Shown: positions 50,523-61,833, counted from the first letter of the stretch. The stretch: 64,000 bases of DNA from Cyclobacterium jeungdonense (GCF_010994275.1 NZ_WMCD01000004.1:398174-462173); one strand, 5' to 3'. Numbers and translations: made by a program. Notes: generated by a model not told the origin, from the sequence alone.

Positions 50523-50701
50523 AACTTTGTAATTAGTTTTTTCTGATTTACGAAAACCATCTAAATCCCATCGGTTAATTTAACAAAAATTAGTAAAGAA
50601 ACCGGAGGCACGTTACTGGCTGGAATAATTCCTAATTCTGTGCCAAAAAAAGAGAATGTGTAAAAAGGTCAAAAAAATCAGGGAAAACTGTTTTTACCTT
50701 G

Positions 50702-50709
50702 TAAATTTG
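50702..50709 (+). promoter_or_regulatory. -7 promoter element (TAAATTTG) upstream of dxr
   Basis: TAAATTTG matches TAnnTTTG and lies 65 bp upstream of the dxr ATG, in the divergent gap with htrA. Confidence 0.45.
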
Positions 50710-50774
50710 TCAGTAGTTTTAATTAGAGCTGTCGGATTAAGCAGTGTACTTTTTGAAGAAAGTAAAGCGACCCC

Positions 50775-51938
50775 ATGTCAACAATCAAACGAGTGGCTAT
50801 CCTGGGTTCTACGGGAAGCATCGGCACCCAGACCCTGGAAGTCATCCAAAAACATCCGGAAAAATTTCAAGCAGAAATCCTTACTGCCCAAAACAATAAG
50901 GATTTACTTATAGAGCAAGCTATAAGCTTTCAGCCCAACGCGGTAGTGATAGGAAATGAAGCCTGGTACCCAGAAGTGAAACAGCGACTATCGAAATACC
51001 CCATAAAAGTATACACGGGTCAAAATGCGATTGCCTCGGTGGTGGAAATGGAAACGGTAGACATCGTGCTGACTGCTCTGGTAGGTTATGCGGGACTTAT
51101 CCCCACTTTAAAAGCGATAGAGGCAGGAAAACCCATTGCCCTTGCAAACAAGGAAACCATGGTAGTAGCCGGAGACCTTGTCACCCGACGAGCCCGGGAA
51201 AAAGCGGTTAACATCTATCCGGTAGACTCCGAGCACTCTGCCATATTCCAGTGTCTGGTGGGTGAATTCCACAATCCCATTGAAAAGATAATTCTGACTG
51301 CTTCCGGTGGACCTTTCCGCGGAAAAGATAAAAAATTCCTGGCGGGAGTCACCAAGGAACAGGCCTTAAAGCATCCCAATTGGGACATGGGAGCCAAAAT
51401 CACCATTGATTCGGCTTCGCTGATGAACAAAGGACTGGAAGTAATCGAAGCAAAATGGCTTTTCGATTTGAAAACAGAGCAAATCGACGTAGTAGTACAC
51501 CCTCAATCCATCATTCATTCGATGGTTCAGTTTGAAGATGGTTCAATAAAAGCGCAACTTGGTTTACCTGATATGCGTATCCCCATACAATTTGCATTAT
51601 CCTACCCGGATCGGATTAAATCCGCTTTCCCCAGGTTTGATTTCAAAAATTACCCCAACCTGGAATTTGAACAACCAGATGAAAAGACGTTCAGGAATTT
51701 AGGCTTGGCATTCCAAGCGCTGAAAAAGGGGGGGAATGCAGCGTGTTCTCTGAATGCCGCCAACGAAATGGCCGTGGCAGCATTTTTGCGGGACAGGATT
51801 GGATTCCTGGAAATGTCCGACTTGATTGAACAGAGTATGGAAAAAATTGGTTTTATTGAAACGCCAAGTTTGGATGACCTCATTCAAACCGATAAGGAAA
51901 CTAGAAAATTATCAGAAGAAATCATTAGTAGAATATAA
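50775..51938 (+). CDS. dxr: 1-deoxy-D-xylulose 5-phosphate reductoisomerase
   Basis: A 387-residue enzyme of the MEP isoprenoid pathway. NADPH-binding VAILGSTGSIGTQTLEVI, GKPIALANKETMVVAG, YPVDSEHSAIFQCL, LTASGGPFRG and HPNWDMGAKITIDSASLMNKGLEVIEA are all present. rseP follows after 3 bp, a pairing that recurs in many bacteria. Confidence 0.98.
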   Translation: MSTIKRVAILGSTGSIGTQTLEVIQKHPEKFQAEILTAQNNKDLLIEQAISFQPNAVVIGNEAWYPEVKQRLSKYPIKVYTGQNAIASVVEMETVDIVLTALVGYAGLIPTLKAIEAGKPIALANKETMVVAGDLVTRRAREKAVNIYPVDSEHSAIFQCLVGEFHNPIEKIILTASGGPFRGKDKKFLAGVTKEQALKHPNWDMGAKITIDSASLMNKGLEVIEAKWLFDLKTEQIDVVVHPQSIIHSMVQFEDGSIKAQLGLPDMRIPIQFALSYPDRIKSAFPRFDFKNYPNLEFEQPDEKTFRNLGLAFQALKKGGNAACSLNAANEMAVAAFLRDRIGFLEMSDLIEQSMEKIGFIETPSLDDLIQTDKETRKLSEEIISRI

Positions 51939-51941
51939 AGA

Positions 51942-53261
51942 ATGGATACATTAATAATGGTAGCGCAATTGCTACTAGGCTTGTCAATATTGGTAGGTCT
52001 GCACGAAATGGGACATTTGCTGGCAGCAAAAATATTTGGCATGCGGGTGGAAAAATTTTCCATAGGATTTCCTCCCAAAATTGCCGGGTTTCAATGGAAA
52101 GGCACTGAATACTCTATAGGAGCCATTCCTTTAGGAGGATTCGTCAAAATCTCCGGAATGGTCGATGAATCCCTGGATTCCGAACAAATGTCCGCCGAGC
52201 CACAGCCCTGGGAATTTCGATCCAAGCCTGCCTGGCAGCGATTAATCGTAATGCTGGGAGGGATCTTCGTTAATGTAGTCACCGGTGTTATCATCTTTGT
52301 TTTCTTAGTTTACGACAGAGGAGAAACCTTTTATTCCAGAGACCAGGTGATGGAGCATGGAATCGTGGCATACGACATTGGAAAGCAAATCGGATTGCAG
52401 GATGGCGATAAAATTCTGGATATAAACGGTATCCCCTATGAATCCGTGAATGATCTCAGCAGTGGTGATGCCTTGTTGAGTTCAGACGGTTTCTACACAG
52501 TGGAAAGAGATGGTGAGCGCTTGCGTGTGGAAATTCCAAGAGGATTTATAAATTCCTTTTCAAATGAAGAAAGCATGTCAAATTTCGTCCAGATACGGTT
52601 TCCCTTTGCCGTTTTGGACGTAAGTCCTGATGGCAATGCAGAGAAAGCTGGACTTCAGCCCGGAGATAAAATCCTTTCCGTCAATGAGACCGAAGTTTAT
52701 TATTTTAACGAGTTACAAGCAGCCTTAGAAGAACAAAAAGGCAAGGAAGTAGCGCTCACAATAGAAAGGGATAAGCAGGAACTAATAACGCAAGTGGAAG
52801 TCAGCGAAGAAGGCACCATCGGAATTGCAGTAGAAAACCTGTTGGAGCCGGTCAAAAAGACCTACTCTTTTATGCAGTCAATCCCCATAGGAACTGAAAG
52901 GGCCTTCAGCATCGTAATTATCAACGCCCGGGCCATGGGTAAAATGTTTACCGGAGAGGTTTCCGCAAAAAATGTCAGTGGTCCCATCGGCATGGCGAAA
53001 ATATACGGATCTACCTGGGATTGGACCAAATTTTGGTCGATTACCGGTCTGATTTCCATGATCCTGGCGTTTATGAACTTGCTGCCCATACCCGCCCTGG
53101 ATGGCGGACATGTCATGTTTTTATTGTATGAAATGATTTCAGGTCGAAGTCCATCCGATCGCTTTCTGGAAAATGCGCAGAAAGTAGGAATGGTATTGCT
53201 TCTGGCAATTATGGTATTTGCCATAGGCAATGATATACTTAAATTATTCACAGGAGCCTGA
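51942..53261 (+). CDS. rseP: RIP site-2 metalloprotease RseP
   Basis: A 439-residue inner-membrane zinc protease. H21-E22-xx-H25 (LHEMGH) lies in the first helix, a PDZ-like region spans about 210-285 (LDVSPDGNAEKAGLQPGDKILSVNE), and the second active-site segment is MNLLPIPALDGGHVMF. It cleaves membrane-bound anti-sigma factors and signal peptides. It is in an operon with dxr and upstream of lon. Confidence 0.95.
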   Translation: MDTLIMVAQLLLGLSILVGLHEMGHLLAAKIFGMRVEKFSIGFPPKIAGFQWKGTEYSIGAIPLGGFVKISGMVDESLDSEQMSAEPQPWEFRSKPAWQRLIVMLGGIFVNVVTGVIIFVFLVYDRGETFYSRDQVMEHGIVAYDIGKQIGLQDGDKILDINGIPYESVNDLSSGDALLSSDGFYTVERDGERLRVEIPRGFINSFSNEESMSNFVQIRFPFAVLDVSPDGNAEKAGLQPGDKILSVNETEVYYFNELQAALEEQKGKEVALTIERDKQELITQVEVSEEGTIGIAVENLLEPVKKTYSFMQSIPIGTERAFSIVIINARAMGKMFTGEVSAKNVSGPIGMAKIYGSTWDWTKFWSITGLISMILAFMNLLPIPALDGGHVMFLLYEMISGRSPSDRFLENAQKVGMVLLLAIMVFAIGNDILKLFTGA

Positions 53262-53454
53262 GCCTGCTTTTCTGGAAAAGGATCGCTTTTCTAGCAAACA
53301 GACCTAGGTTAGTGGCATTAGTTACTTCCTGACAATTTGTTCGTAGTACCAACTTGGCACAAGCCTTGGATACTTTTACCGTAATCTCTGGTTTAGTAGA
53401 GGTTTTTTCAACATTATAAATTTAACATGGCATTATACCTGTCATTCTGTCTAT

Positions 53455-55941
53455 ATGAACAATAACGACAATCAACTATACCATTCATTAATGTTAGGCG
53501 ATTATTCGGGAGAAGGAGATCTGATACACCTGATTACTGATGACGAGGATGAGAACGCATTGCAAGAGGAGAATCTGTCCAAGGAAATCCCCATTCTTTC
53601 GGTTAGAAATACGGTCTTGTTTCCCGGTGTGGTGATTCCCATAACTGTAGGGAGGCAAAGATCCATTAAATTGGTAAAAAAAGCCCAAAAAGGGGATAAA
53701 CTAATTGGGGTATGTGCCCAGAAAAATCCCAACATGGAAGATCCCTCCTGGGAGGATATTTACCATGTGGGAACACTGGCCAAAATCATCAAGATGATCG
53801 TTTTGCCAGATGGTAACACTACCATTATCATACAGGGGAAAAAACGTTTTGAGATCGATACGGAACTTACAGAAGACCCCTATTTTTTGGCAAATGTTCG
53901 TTATCTGGAGGAAACTTTTCCAAACAACAGTGAGGAGATCGAGGCCCTTGAGCAGTCTTTGAAAGAAGCGGCATTTAAAATCCTGCAGTTAAATCCGGAA
54001 ATCCCACGAGAGGCTCAGGTAGCCTTGGATAACATTGACAGTACGCCCTTTCTAACGCATTTCCTTTCATCCAATATCAACGCCCCGGTGGAATCCAAGC
54101 AAAAACTGCTGGAGATAAACGATGGCGTCGAGCGGGCAACGCTTTTGCTCGAATTCATGATGAAGGACATTCAGATGCTGGAACTCAAAAGTGAAATCCA
54201 GAAAAAAGTCCATACAGATATTGACCAGCAACAAAGGGACTATTTCCTTCGGCAACAGATGAAGGTATTGCAAACCGAACTGGGCGAAGAGGGACCGGAA
54301 AAAGAAGTGGAAGAACTTCGGGCCAAAGGAAAGCGGAAGAAATGGCCTAAGGAAGTCGCCATACAGTTTAACAAAGAACTGGACAAAATCCTACGAATGA
54401 ATCCCGCAGCGGCGGAGTACCCTATCTCCCTAAATTACGCTGAGGTGTTGGTAGAACTTCCATGGAATGAATATACTACAGATAATTTTGACCTCAATCG
54501 GGCCAAAAAAATCCTGGACAGGGACCATTCCGGCCTGGATAAGGTAAAAGATCGGATTATTGAGTACCTGGCAGTTTTGAAGTTAAAACAGGATTTGAAA
54601 GGACCCATCCTTTGTCTTTATGGACCTCCGGGGGTTGGAAAAACCTCCCTTGGCAAATCCATCGCCAAAGCCCTGGGAAGAAAGTACATCCGTATGTCTC
54701 TTGGAGGACTACATGATGAGGCTGAGATCAGGGGTCACAGAAAAACCTATGTGGGTGCTATGCCTGGAAAAATTATCCAAAATATGAAAAAGGGGAAATC
54801 CTCAAACCCTGTATTCGTACTGGATGAAATTGACAAGTTAAGCTCCGATTTTAGAGGGGATCCTTCCTCGGCATTCCTGGAAGTTTTAGATCCTGAGCAA
54901 AATAGCGCTTTTGTAGACAATTACCTGGAGGTAGATTACGATTTATCCAAGGTCTTATTTATAGCTACTGCCAATACCCTGGAAACACTTCAACCTGCCC
55001 TTCGGGACCGAATGGAGATCATTGAGGTGACAGGGTATACGATGGAAGAAAAAGTAGAAATCGCTAAACGACACCTCGTGCCCAAACAACGTAAAGAGCA
55101 TGGCCTAAAAGCCAAAGACGTTACGTTTGCCAATGAGGCCCTGGTCAAAATCATCGAAGACTACACCAAGGAATCCGGCGTCCGTAGTCTGGAGCGGCAA
55201 ATCGGGAAGATGATTCGGAATATCGCCAAGTCAATCGCTTTGGAAGAAACCTACCAGAAGAAAATTACTCCAGCAATGGTGCGTAAAGTTTTGGGAGGAG
55301 AAATTTTTGATAAAGAGATTTATCAGGATAATTCGCTGGCAGGGGTGGTCACCGGACTTGCTTGGACCTCTGTGGGCGGTGAAATCCTTTTTATAGAGGC
55401 AAGTATCAGCCGTGGAAAAGGAAAGCTGACCCTCTCCGGGCAGTTGGGAGACATCATGAAAGAATCAGCGATGACTGCCATTTCCTACCTGAAATCACAG
55501 GCTGACACCCTTAATATTGATCACAGGGTATTTGACCAATACGACCTGCACATACACGTTCCTGCCGGTGCGGTGCCAAAAGACGGGCCTTCCGCCGGGA
55601 TTACCATGCTCACGGCCATTGCCTCGGTCTACACCCAGCGAAAAGTAAAATCCAAGTTGGCTATGACTGGAGAGATCACCCTTCGGGGAAAAGTAATGCC
55701 GGTAGGGGGAATAAAGGAAAAAATCCTGGCTGCCAAGCGGGCAGGAATCCAGGATATCCTGCTTTGTAAAAGAAATCAGCGGGATATTGAAGAAATAGAT
55801 GAAAGCTATCTTAAAGGGGTTACCTTCCATTTTGTGGACCATGTAAGTGAGGTATTGCAGATCGCGCTGCTTCCCGAAACAGTTGACCATCCGGTAACGT
55901 TTACTTTTGAGACAAAATCCCGGAAAAATGAGGGAAACTAA
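53455..55941 (+). CDS. lon: ATP-dependent protease Lon
   Basis: An 828-residue Lon. An acidic N-terminal stretch precedes the substrate-binding domain ([23 protein letters not shown]). The AAA+ domain has Walker [10 protein letters not shown] and Walker [11 protein letters not shown], and the C-terminal protease has the catalytic Ser in [11 protein letters not shown] and Lys in [13 protein letters not shown]. It degrades misfolded and regulatory proteins. hslU starts 13 bp after its stop. Confidence 0.97.
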   Translation: MNNNDNQLYHSLMLGDYSGEGDLIHLITDDEDENALQEENLSKEIPILSVRNTVLFPGVVIPITVGRQRSIKLVKKAQKGDKLIGVCAQKNPNMEDPSWEDIYHVGTLAKIIKMIVLPDGNTTIIIQGKKRFEIDTELTEDPYFLANVRYLEETFPNNSEEIEALEQSLKEAAFKILQLNPEIPREAQVALDNIDSTPFLTHFLSSNINAPVESKQKLLEINDGVERATLLLEFMMKDIQMLELKSEIQKKVHTDIDQQQRDYFLRQQMKVLQTELGEEGPEKEVEELRAKGKRKKWPKEVAIQFNKELDKILRMNPAAAEYPISLNYAEVLVELPWNEYTTDNFDLNRAKKILDRDHSGLDKVKDRIIEYLAVLKLKQDLKGPILCLYGPPGVGKTSLGKSIAKALGRKYIRMSLGGLHDEAEIRGHRKTYVGAMPGKIIQNMKKGKSSNPVFVLDEIDKLSSDFRGDPSSAFLEVLDPEQNSAFVDNYLEVDYDLSKVLFIATANTLETLQPALRDRMEIIEVTGYTMEEKVEIAKRHLVPKQRKEHGLKAKDVTFANEALVKIIEDYTKESGVRSLERQIGKMIRNIAKSIALEETYQKKITPAMVRKVLGGEIFDKEIYQDNSLAGVVTGLAWTSVGGEILFIEASISRGKGKLTLSGQLGDIMKESAMTAISYLKSQADTLNIDHRVFDQYDLHIHVPAGAVPKDGPSAGITMLTAIASVYTQRKVKSKLAMTGEITLRGKVMPVGGIKEKILAAKRAGIQDILLCKRNQRDIEEIDESYLKGVTFHFVDHVSEVLQIALLPETVDHPVTFTFETKSRKNEGN

Positions 55942-55954
55942 AGACAGGAACACC

Positions 55955-57340
55955 ATGAATCAATTGACACCAAAGCAGATTGTTGCTGAGTTGGATAAAT
56001 ACATCATTGGGCAAAATGATGCCAAAAGAAACGTAGCCATCGCGCTTAGAAACCGGATCAGGAGGCTGATGGTCAAGTCTGAACTTCAGAAAGACATCGT
56101 CCCCAATAACATTTTGATGATTGGGTCCACCGGAGTAGGAAAAACAGAGATCGCCCGAAGATTGGCCAAAATCGCCAATGCTCCTTTCACAAAGGTGGAG
56201 GCTTCTAAATTCACTGAAGTAGGTTATGTGGGAAGGGACGTAGAATCCATGGTCCGAGACCTGGTAGAACAAGCCGTCAATCTGGTCAAGGAAACCAAAA
56301 ATGAAGAAGTTAAAGAAAAGGCAGCACTAATTGTTGAGGACATGCTGCTGGATATACTCATTCCTCCCGTGAAGGGAAGTGGATTTACTCCCAGCACATC
56401 TCGGGAAAATTTCAATCCGGATCAGGCTTCTGAGCAGGAATTAAATGAAAAAACCCGCGAAAGGTTTCGGGAAAAATTAAAAGACGGGGAACTGGAATCG
56501 CGGAAGATCGAAATCAACGTCAAACAATCTACTTCTTCAGGTATAGGCATGATAGGCAATGGCATGATGGATGAGGCCAGTATGGCAGGTATTCAGGACA
56601 TGCTTAGCAATATGATGCCAAAGAAGACCAAAAAAAGGAAAGTCACCATCTCCGAAGCGAGGAAAATTTTAATGGAGGAAGAAGCCTCCAAATTAATTGA
56701 TTTCGATGAAGTGAAGGAACAGGCAATTCACCTCGCTGAAAATAATGGTATTATTTTTATTGATGAGATTGATAAAATTGCCTCGGGGTCCGGAAAATCC
56801 GGAGGAGGTCCAGATGTGAGCCGGGAAGGCGTTCAAAGGGATTTACTCCCCATTGTAGAAGGTAGTGCCGTGAATACAAAGTATGGCCTTGTTCACACCG
56901 ATCACGTGCTGTTCATAGCCGCAGGAGCCTTTCACGTGAGCAAACCTTCAGACCTTATTCCCGAATTGCAGGGCCGATTCCCTATTCGAGTAGAATTATC
57001 CAGTCTGACCAGGGACGATTTCTATAAAATCCTGAAAGATCCCAAAAATGCCCTGACCAAACAATACCAGGCTTTATTCGAAGCAGAGCAGGTATATCTG
57101 GAATACACCGATGATGCCATACAGGAGATTGCTGCTTTGGCCTTCAGCATCAACGAAGAGGTGGAAAACATTGGCGCCAGAAGACTCCATACCGTTATGA
57201 GCCACTTGCTAAACGATTTCCTTTTTGAGGTTCCCGATACCATCGGACCCAATAGTAAAATCATGATTACCAAAGAAATGGTTCAGGAAAGGTTAAGCAG
57301 TCTGGTTAAGAACCGGGACCTTTCTCAGTATATCCTGTAA
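55955..57340 (+). CDS. hslU: ATP-dependent protease ATPase subunit HslU (ClpY)
   Basis: About 461 residues of the AAA+ unfoldase that feeds the HslV peptidase. MNQLTPKQIVAELDKYIIGQ, Walker A MIGSTGVGKTE, TKVEASKFTEVGYVGRDVESMVRDL (pore loop GYVG), Walker B GIIFIDEIDKIA and ARRLHTVM are diagnostic. The ATG at 55955 is chosen over an extension overlapping lon. No hslV is adjacent; it must lie elsewhere, as in other Bacteroidota. It ends at a shared hairpin before the convergent gene. Confidence 0.96.
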   Translation: MNQLTPKQIVAELDKYIIGQNDAKRNVAIALRNRIRRLMVKSELQKDIVPNNILMIGSTGVGKTEIARRLAKIANAPFTKVEASKFTEVGYVGRDVESMVRDLVEQAVNLVKETKNEEVKEKAALIVEDMLLDILIPPVKGSGFTPSTSRENFNPDQASEQELNEKTRERFREKLKDGELESRKIEINVKQSTSSGIGMIGNGMMDEASMAGIQDMLSNMMPKKTKKRKVTISEARKILMEEEASKLIDFDEVKEQAIHLAENNGIIFIDEIDKIASGSGKSGGGPDVSREGVQRDLLPIVEGSAVNTKYGLVHTDHVLFIAAGAFHVSKPSDLIPELQGRFPIRVELSSLTRDDFYKILKDPKNALTKQYQALFEAEQVYLEYTDDAIQEIAALAFSINEEVENIGARRLHTVMSHLLNDFLFEVPDTIGPNSKIMITKEMVQERLSSLVKNRDLSQYIL

Positions 57341-57343
57341 TGT

Positions 57344-57366
57344 GGAAAGGGGTTTTGGCCCCTTCC
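57344..57366. terminator. Hairpin between convergent hslU and molybdenum hydroxylase genes
   Basis: GGAAAGGGG (57344-57352) pairs with CCCCTTCC (57359-57366) around a short loop, in the 26-bp gap between two convergent stops. It could end transcription from both sides; the T-run is weak. Confidence 0.45.
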
Positions 57367-59490
57367 TTAAGACCGGGGGACAACGCCTGATGGTAGCATG
57401 GGCAAGTCATAAAGTTTGACCCCAACCGCATCGTCAATAGCATTTCGGATAGCCGGAGCGATGCACACAATAGGTGCTTCCCCTGCTCCCGAAGAAGGCA
57501 GATCCTTTCTGTTGACCAGAATTACCTTCATTTCAGGGACGTCCTTAAATCGGGGAACCCTGTAGGAAGATAGAAAGGCATTGGATACATTTCCTTCATT
57601 AAACTCAACGGATTCAAATAGGGCCCCACCCAAGCCCTGAAGGACACAACCGGTAATCTGACTTTCCAAATGACGTGGATTTAAAACAGCTCCGCATTCA
57701 AAGGCAGTAACAGCAGACAAAATCTTCAATTCCCTGCTGTCGGGATCCACCGCCACTTCGGCAAATGTAGCCACAAAACCTCCCTTTACCGCCGCACAAG
57801 CCATTCCAAATCCATGGCTTGATTTGGACTTGTCTCTGTTCCAATTAAAGGATTGTCCGGCAGCCTTGATGACGGATTTTAAGCGATCGTCTTCCAGATT
57901 ATTCAAGCGGAATTGCATTGGGTCCGTACCCGCCATCTTGGCCAGGTCATTGATGATGGATTCCATGGCAAAAATATTGGCGGTGGATGCCAAAGCACGA
58001 TAAGACCCCTGCCTTAGGGGAGAATCAGAGCGATGGTATTCCTGGTATTTGTTTTGTCCGGAATAAGGGGATGAGATTCCGGCTCCCCCTGAATTGTAAT
58101 TATGAAATTCCCAGGAGGAAATGCGGTTACCATGTACCGCTGCCTTTACCCGAATCAAACCTGCCGGTCTGAAATAGGCCCATTTAAATTCTTCTTCCCT
58201 GGTCCAATTGACCTTAACGGGCAGACCTGTTGCCTTGGCCAGTTTGGCAGCTTCAATTCCGGCCTCTCCCGTATGCTTTCCTCCATATCCGGAGCCGGTA
58301 TCGGGCATGTATACCCGGATTTTCTCTTTTGGAATAGAAAACGTATTCTCCAGTTCTTCCTGTACTCCGAAGGGTCTTTGCGTGCCGGTCCAGACTTCCA
58401 GTTGGTCACCGGTCCACCGGGCCAAACCGGCTCTGGGTTCCAGGGGCACATGAGCGATATAGCTAACCTTAAAATCATGCGCCACTTTTATTGAACCATT
58501 ATCAAAAGCATCCGAAACTGCCGCTGGAACCGGATCGGTATTCCCGGCACTTTTTTCCAAGTGCTCAAACAACTGATTGCCGGGGACCTGTGGGGATTTT
58601 TCCCATTCTGCTTCGATCATGGCAAGGGCCATCGCTGCCGTTCTGGAATTTTTTGCCGTAACGCCGATAAAGTCCCCCTCTTTCACCACCTGAACACCTG
58701 GTAATTCAGCGGCACTGCTGGTATCTACCCGAAGCAGTTTAGCCCCATAAACCGGGGGCCGGAGCACTTTCCCATACACCATATTAGGAAGTACCCTATC
58801 GGAGACATAACGATGCCTGCCGGTAATAAAATCTTCTCCATTAATTTTCCTCACAGAAGTTCCTGAAACCTTCCAATTATCCGGATGAATGGTCTGTACG
58901 TTTTCATCGATGGGTTGAAGCAAATGCTTGGCTTTGGCGAGACTTCCATAGCCCAGTTTCTTCCCGTTTCCAGGATGCTGTACGGTGCCTTTTTCTAACG
59001 TTAGCTCCACTTCACCGAGTTTCCATTCCTTTCTTGCCTCCTGCAGCAATATTTCTCGCAGGCTGGCCGCTGCTTTTCGCAAAACGGGTGCCATCTGTGG
59101 CGTAGTGAGACTTCCATAGGTACCCCTGTCGTAGGGAGTAAGCTGCGTATCCCCCATGACCAGATTGATTGCTGAAATCGGTACAAAGAGCTCCTCTGCT
59201 ACTACCTGGGTCAGAGAGGTCCGGATATTTTGCCCCACTTCCACTTTCCCTGTATAAACCGTGATGGCTCCGGTTTCGGAAACATGAATCCAGGAAGACA
59301 GTTGGTCGGGGTCAGGGTATGCTAGGGATTTTTGGTCACGGAACAGTGATTCGGAAGCCAGGTAATCCGTCCAAACGAAATAGGTGGCGATTCCTGTTCC
59401 CATGTATTTGAAGAACCTTCTGCGGCTGATCCCCTTTTTCGGAGCCGATTTTTCCATTGTCTTGGGTTGTCTATTCGTGGTGTCTTTCAT
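57367..59490 (-). CDS. Xanthine dehydrogenase-family molybdopterin-binding subunit, Tat-exported
   Basis: A 707-residue molybdenum hydroxylase large subunit of the aldehyde/isoquinoline oxidoreductase type. A Tat signal (SRRRFFKYMG at about 22-31) predicts export. Motifs include VGQNIRTSLTQVVAEELF, GDTQLTPYDRGTYGS, VWTGTQRPFGVQEEL, DTGSGYGGKHTGEAG, YRALASTANIFAMES and the C-terminal PSSGAGEAPIV with the catalytic Glu. It would bind the Mo-cytosine-type cofactor and oxidise an aldehyde or heterocycle; the substrate is unknown. It is coupled (ATGA) to the 2Fe-2S subunit. Confidence 0.92.
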   Translation of the reverse strand: MKDTTNRQPKTMEKSAPKKGISRRRFFKYMGTGIATYFVWTDYLASESLFRDQKSLAYPDPDQLSSWIHVSETGAITVYTGKVEVGQNIRTSLTQVVAEELFVPISAINLVMGDTQLTPYDRGTYGSLTTPQMAPVLRKAAASLREILLQEARKEWKLGEVELTLEKGTVQHPGNGKKLGYGSLAKAKHLLQPIDENVQTIHPDNWKVSGTSVRKINGEDFITGRHRYVSDRVLPNMVYGKVLRPPVYGAKLLRVDTSSAAELPGVQVVKEGDFIGVTAKNSRTAAMALAMIEAEWEKSPQVPGNQLFEHLEKSAGNTDPVPAAVSDAFDNGSIKVAHDFKVSYIAHVPLEPRAGLARWTGDQLEVWTGTQRPFGVQEELENTFSIPKEKIRVYMPDTGSGYGGKHTGEAGIEAAKLAKATGLPVKVNWTREEEFKWAYFRPAGLIRVKAAVHGNRISSWEFHNYNSGGAGISSPYSGQNKYQEYHRSDSPLRQGSYRALASTANIFAMESIINDLAKMAGTDPMQFRLNNLEDDRLKSVIKAAGQSFNWNRDKSKSSHGFGMACAAVKGGFVATFAEVAVDPDSRELKILSAVTAFECGAVLNPRHLESQITGCVLQGLGGALFESVEFNEGNVSNAFLSSYRVPRFKDVPEMKVILVNRKDLPSSGAGEAPIVCIAPAIRNAIDDAVGVKLYDLPMLPSGVVPRS

Positions 59491-59948
59491 CCTTTGGTTT
59501 CCTTTTGGGTTAACTTATGAAGGGCTTTTACAATGGCGGGGTAGGTGCAACACCTGCATATATTTCCATTCATCCCATCGATGATTTCCTGTTCCCCCAT
59601 TCCCTTATTGTTTTCCACCAGTGCTACTGCGGTCATGACCATTCCGGGAGCACAATAACTGCACTGGAACACGTCCTCTTCCAGAAAAACCTGTTGAACC
59701 GGATGCAGTTTACCATCTGTTTCCAGCCCTTCTATGGTTAAGACCTGTTTTCCCTGTATACTGGTTACAGGTGTAATACAGGAGGGGGTGGGTGTGCCAT
59801 TTACCAGCACCCTGCAGGCACCGCAAGCAGCTTCTCCACAACCATATTTCGTACCTGTGAGGTCCAGTTGCTCCCGGAGAACCTCCAATAGGCTGGGGTT
59901 CCCGTCCACTTCCACAGTATATTCTTTATTATTTACACTAACTTTCAT
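59487..59948 (-). CDS. (2Fe-2S)-binding subunit of molybdenum hydroxylase
   Basis: About 153 residues. The plant-ferredoxin cluster motif YGCGEAACGAC and the second cluster motif CSYCAPG plus CRCC are complete. It passes electrons from the molybdenum centre of the adjacent large subunit. The start at 59948 (MKVSVNNKEY) is chosen over an extension of 34 residues with no similarity. No separate FAD subunit gene is present, so a quinone or cytochrome would be the acceptor (inference). Confidence 0.93.
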   Translation of the reverse strand: MKVSVNNKEYTVEVDGNPSLLEVLREQLDLTGTKYGCGEAACGACRVLVNGTPTPSCITPVTSIQGKQVLTIEGLETDGKLHPVQQVFLEEDVFQCSYCAPGMVMTAVALVENNKGMGEQEIIDGMNGNICRCCTYPAIVKALHKLTQKETKG

Positions 59949-60248
59949 GATATTCTTTGGGTTTCCATGTATATCGATTAATTTAAATAATTCAATGGAG
60001 AAATACAATGAACCCTTCCAGGAAAGTGATGCCAGCGGCACATTCCCCATTTATTTTCCATATATCCATAAAATCTTTGGTGGGCAAGGACATTTTAAAT
60101 AATTTTGGGATTCTTAATTTAATACTGTCAGGATCAAACCTTAAAATAAACAGTAAAAAAAAACTGGGATTTGCCAAAATTCGCTGTCTGAACATTGTAG
60201 ACAAATGACAGTCCTGCCCAATTCCTTTTTGAGACGAGAATACATCAA
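59949..60248. other. Divergent spacer between 2Fe-2S subunit and fabH, nothing recognised
   Basis: A 300-bp AT-rich gap. It must hold the promoters of both directions, but no perfect TAnnTTTG element, repeat or RNA was recognised. Confidence 0.4.
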
Positions 60249-61247
60249 ATGAAAAAAAGAGCTGTAATTACAGGCGTTCATGCCTGGGTACCGGAGTATG
60301 TTTTAGACAACAAAGAATTGGAAACCATGGTGGATACCAATGACGAGTGGATCACCAGCAGGACCGGAATCAAAGAAAGAAGAATATTAAAAGGAGAGAA
60401 TCAGGGGACATCCGTAATCGGCACCGAAGCAGTAAAAGGGTTGCTTGAAAAAACCAATACCAACCCGGAAGATATCGATTTAATTATTTGCGCAACGGTA
60501 ACGCCGGACATGCTTTTTCCTGCCACTGCCAATATTGTAGCAGACAATGTGGGAGCAAAGAATAGCTATAGTTTTGACATTTCTGCTGCATGTTCAGGAT
60601 TTTTATATGCCCTGACCATCGCCAGTAAGTTTATTGAAACCGGTGCTCATAAGAAGGTGATCGTGATCGGTGCGGATAAAATGTCTTCCATCGTCAATTA
60701 CCAGGACCGGACTACCTGTATTATCTTTGGGGATGGAGGAGGAGCCGTCTTACTGGAACCCACCGAAGAGTCATTGGGAATTATGGATTCATTACTCCAT
60801 ACCGATGGTTCCGGCGCTGATTTCTTACACATGCGTGCAGGGGGCAGTCGAAAGCCAGCAACACTGGAAACCGTAAAGAACAGGGAACATTATGTATTTC
60901 AGGAAGGCTCTATGGTTTTTAAATTTGCTGTTACCAAAATGGCTGAAGTAAGTGCCCAAATCATGAAAAAAAATCATCTTGAAGCGAAGGATGTGGCCTG
61001 GCTGGTTCCTCACCAGGCAAATAAACGGATCATCGATGCCACGGCAAACCGAATGGGCATCGGCCCGGAGAAAGTAATGTTGAACATCGAGAAATACGGG
61101 AATACCACCGCCGGAACCTTACCCTTATGCCTTTGGGATTACGAATCCCGTCTTAAAAAAGGTGACAATCTGATCCTGGCCGCCTTTGGAGGGGGATTTA
61201 CCTGGGGGGCAGTGTATTTAAAATGGGGATACGATCCCAAACCTTAG
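60249..61247 (+). CDS. fabH: 3-oxoacyl-ACP synthase III
   Basis: A 332-residue ketoacyl-ACP synthase that condenses acetyl-CoA with malonyl-ACP. N-terminal [19 protein letters not shown], catalytic C115 in [14 protein letters not shown], His in [11 protein letters not shown] and Asn in [13 protein letters not shown] are all present. It heads a cluster with efp, accB and accC, the usual order in Bacteroidota, though plsX and rpmF are absent here. Confidence 0.97.
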   Translation: MKKRAVITGVHAWVPEYVLDNKELETMVDTNDEWITSRTGIKERRILKGENQGTSVIGTEAVKGLLEKTNTNPEDIDLIICATVTPDMLFPATANIVADNVGAKNSYSFDISAACSGFLYALTIASKFIETGAHKKVIVIGADKMSSIVNYQDRTTCIIFGDGGGAVLLEPTEESLGIMDSLLHTDGSGADFLHMRAGGSRKPATLETVKNREHYVFQEGSMVFKFAVTKMAEVSAQIMKKNHLEAKDVAWLVPHQANKRIIDATANRMGIGPEKVMLNIEKYGNTTAGTLPLCLWDYESRLKKGDNLILAAFGGGFTWGAVYLKWGYDPKP

Positions 61248-61269
61248 GAAATTAAAACAACCGTAATAT

Positions 61270-61833
61270 ATGGCGAGTACTGCTGATTTTAAGAATGGAC
61301 TTTGTTTGGAATTTAACCACGACATCATGTCGATAGTTGATTTTCAACATGTCAAACCTGGCAAAGGCCCTGCCTTTGTAAGAACCAAGCTAAAAAGCCT
61401 CACCACAGGCAAAGTGCTGGACAAAACCTTCAACGCAGGAGAAAAGGTAATCACTGCAAGGGTGGAGAAAAGACCTCATCAATACATTTACAACGATGAT
61501 TTTGGTTTTCATTTTATGGATACCGAAACGTTTGAGCAAATTCCGATTGAAAAAAAACTGATTGAAAGATCCGAATTGCTGAAAGAAGGTCAGGTGGTGG
61601 ATATTTTGATTCATGCCGAAACTGATAAGCCCCTGGGTGTGGAACTACCTCCTTTTGTAGAACTGATGGTGACCTATACAGAGCCGGGGATCAAGGGAGA
61701 TACCGCTACCAATACCCTAAAACCTGCCACACTGGAAACAGGAGCTGTGGTCATGGTACCGCTTTTTGTGGATCAGGATATACTAATCAAAGTAGATACA
61801 CGGGACGGTTCCTACTCGGAAAGGGTGAAATAA
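61270..61833 (+). CDS. efp: Elongation factor P
   Basis: A 187-residue factor that relieves ribosome stalling at proline stretches. The tip-loop [14 protein letters not shown] has K32 at the position that is modified in many species. [47 protein letters not shown] and [13 protein letters not shown] match. It is 22 bp after fabH. Confidence 0.97.
   Translation: MASTADFKNGLCLEFNHDIMSIVDFQHVKPGKGPAFVRTKLKSLTTGKVLDKTFNAGEKVITARVEKRPHQYIYNDDFGFHFMDTETFEQIPIEKKLIERSELLKEGQVVDILIHAETDKPLGVELPPFVELMVTYTEPGIKGDTATNTLKPATLETGAVVMVPLFVDQDILIKVDTRDGSYSERVK

Noticed and set aside
50656..50913. Open frame of 85 codons over the dxr start
   Set aside because: It overlaps dxr in another frame and has no recognisable pattern.
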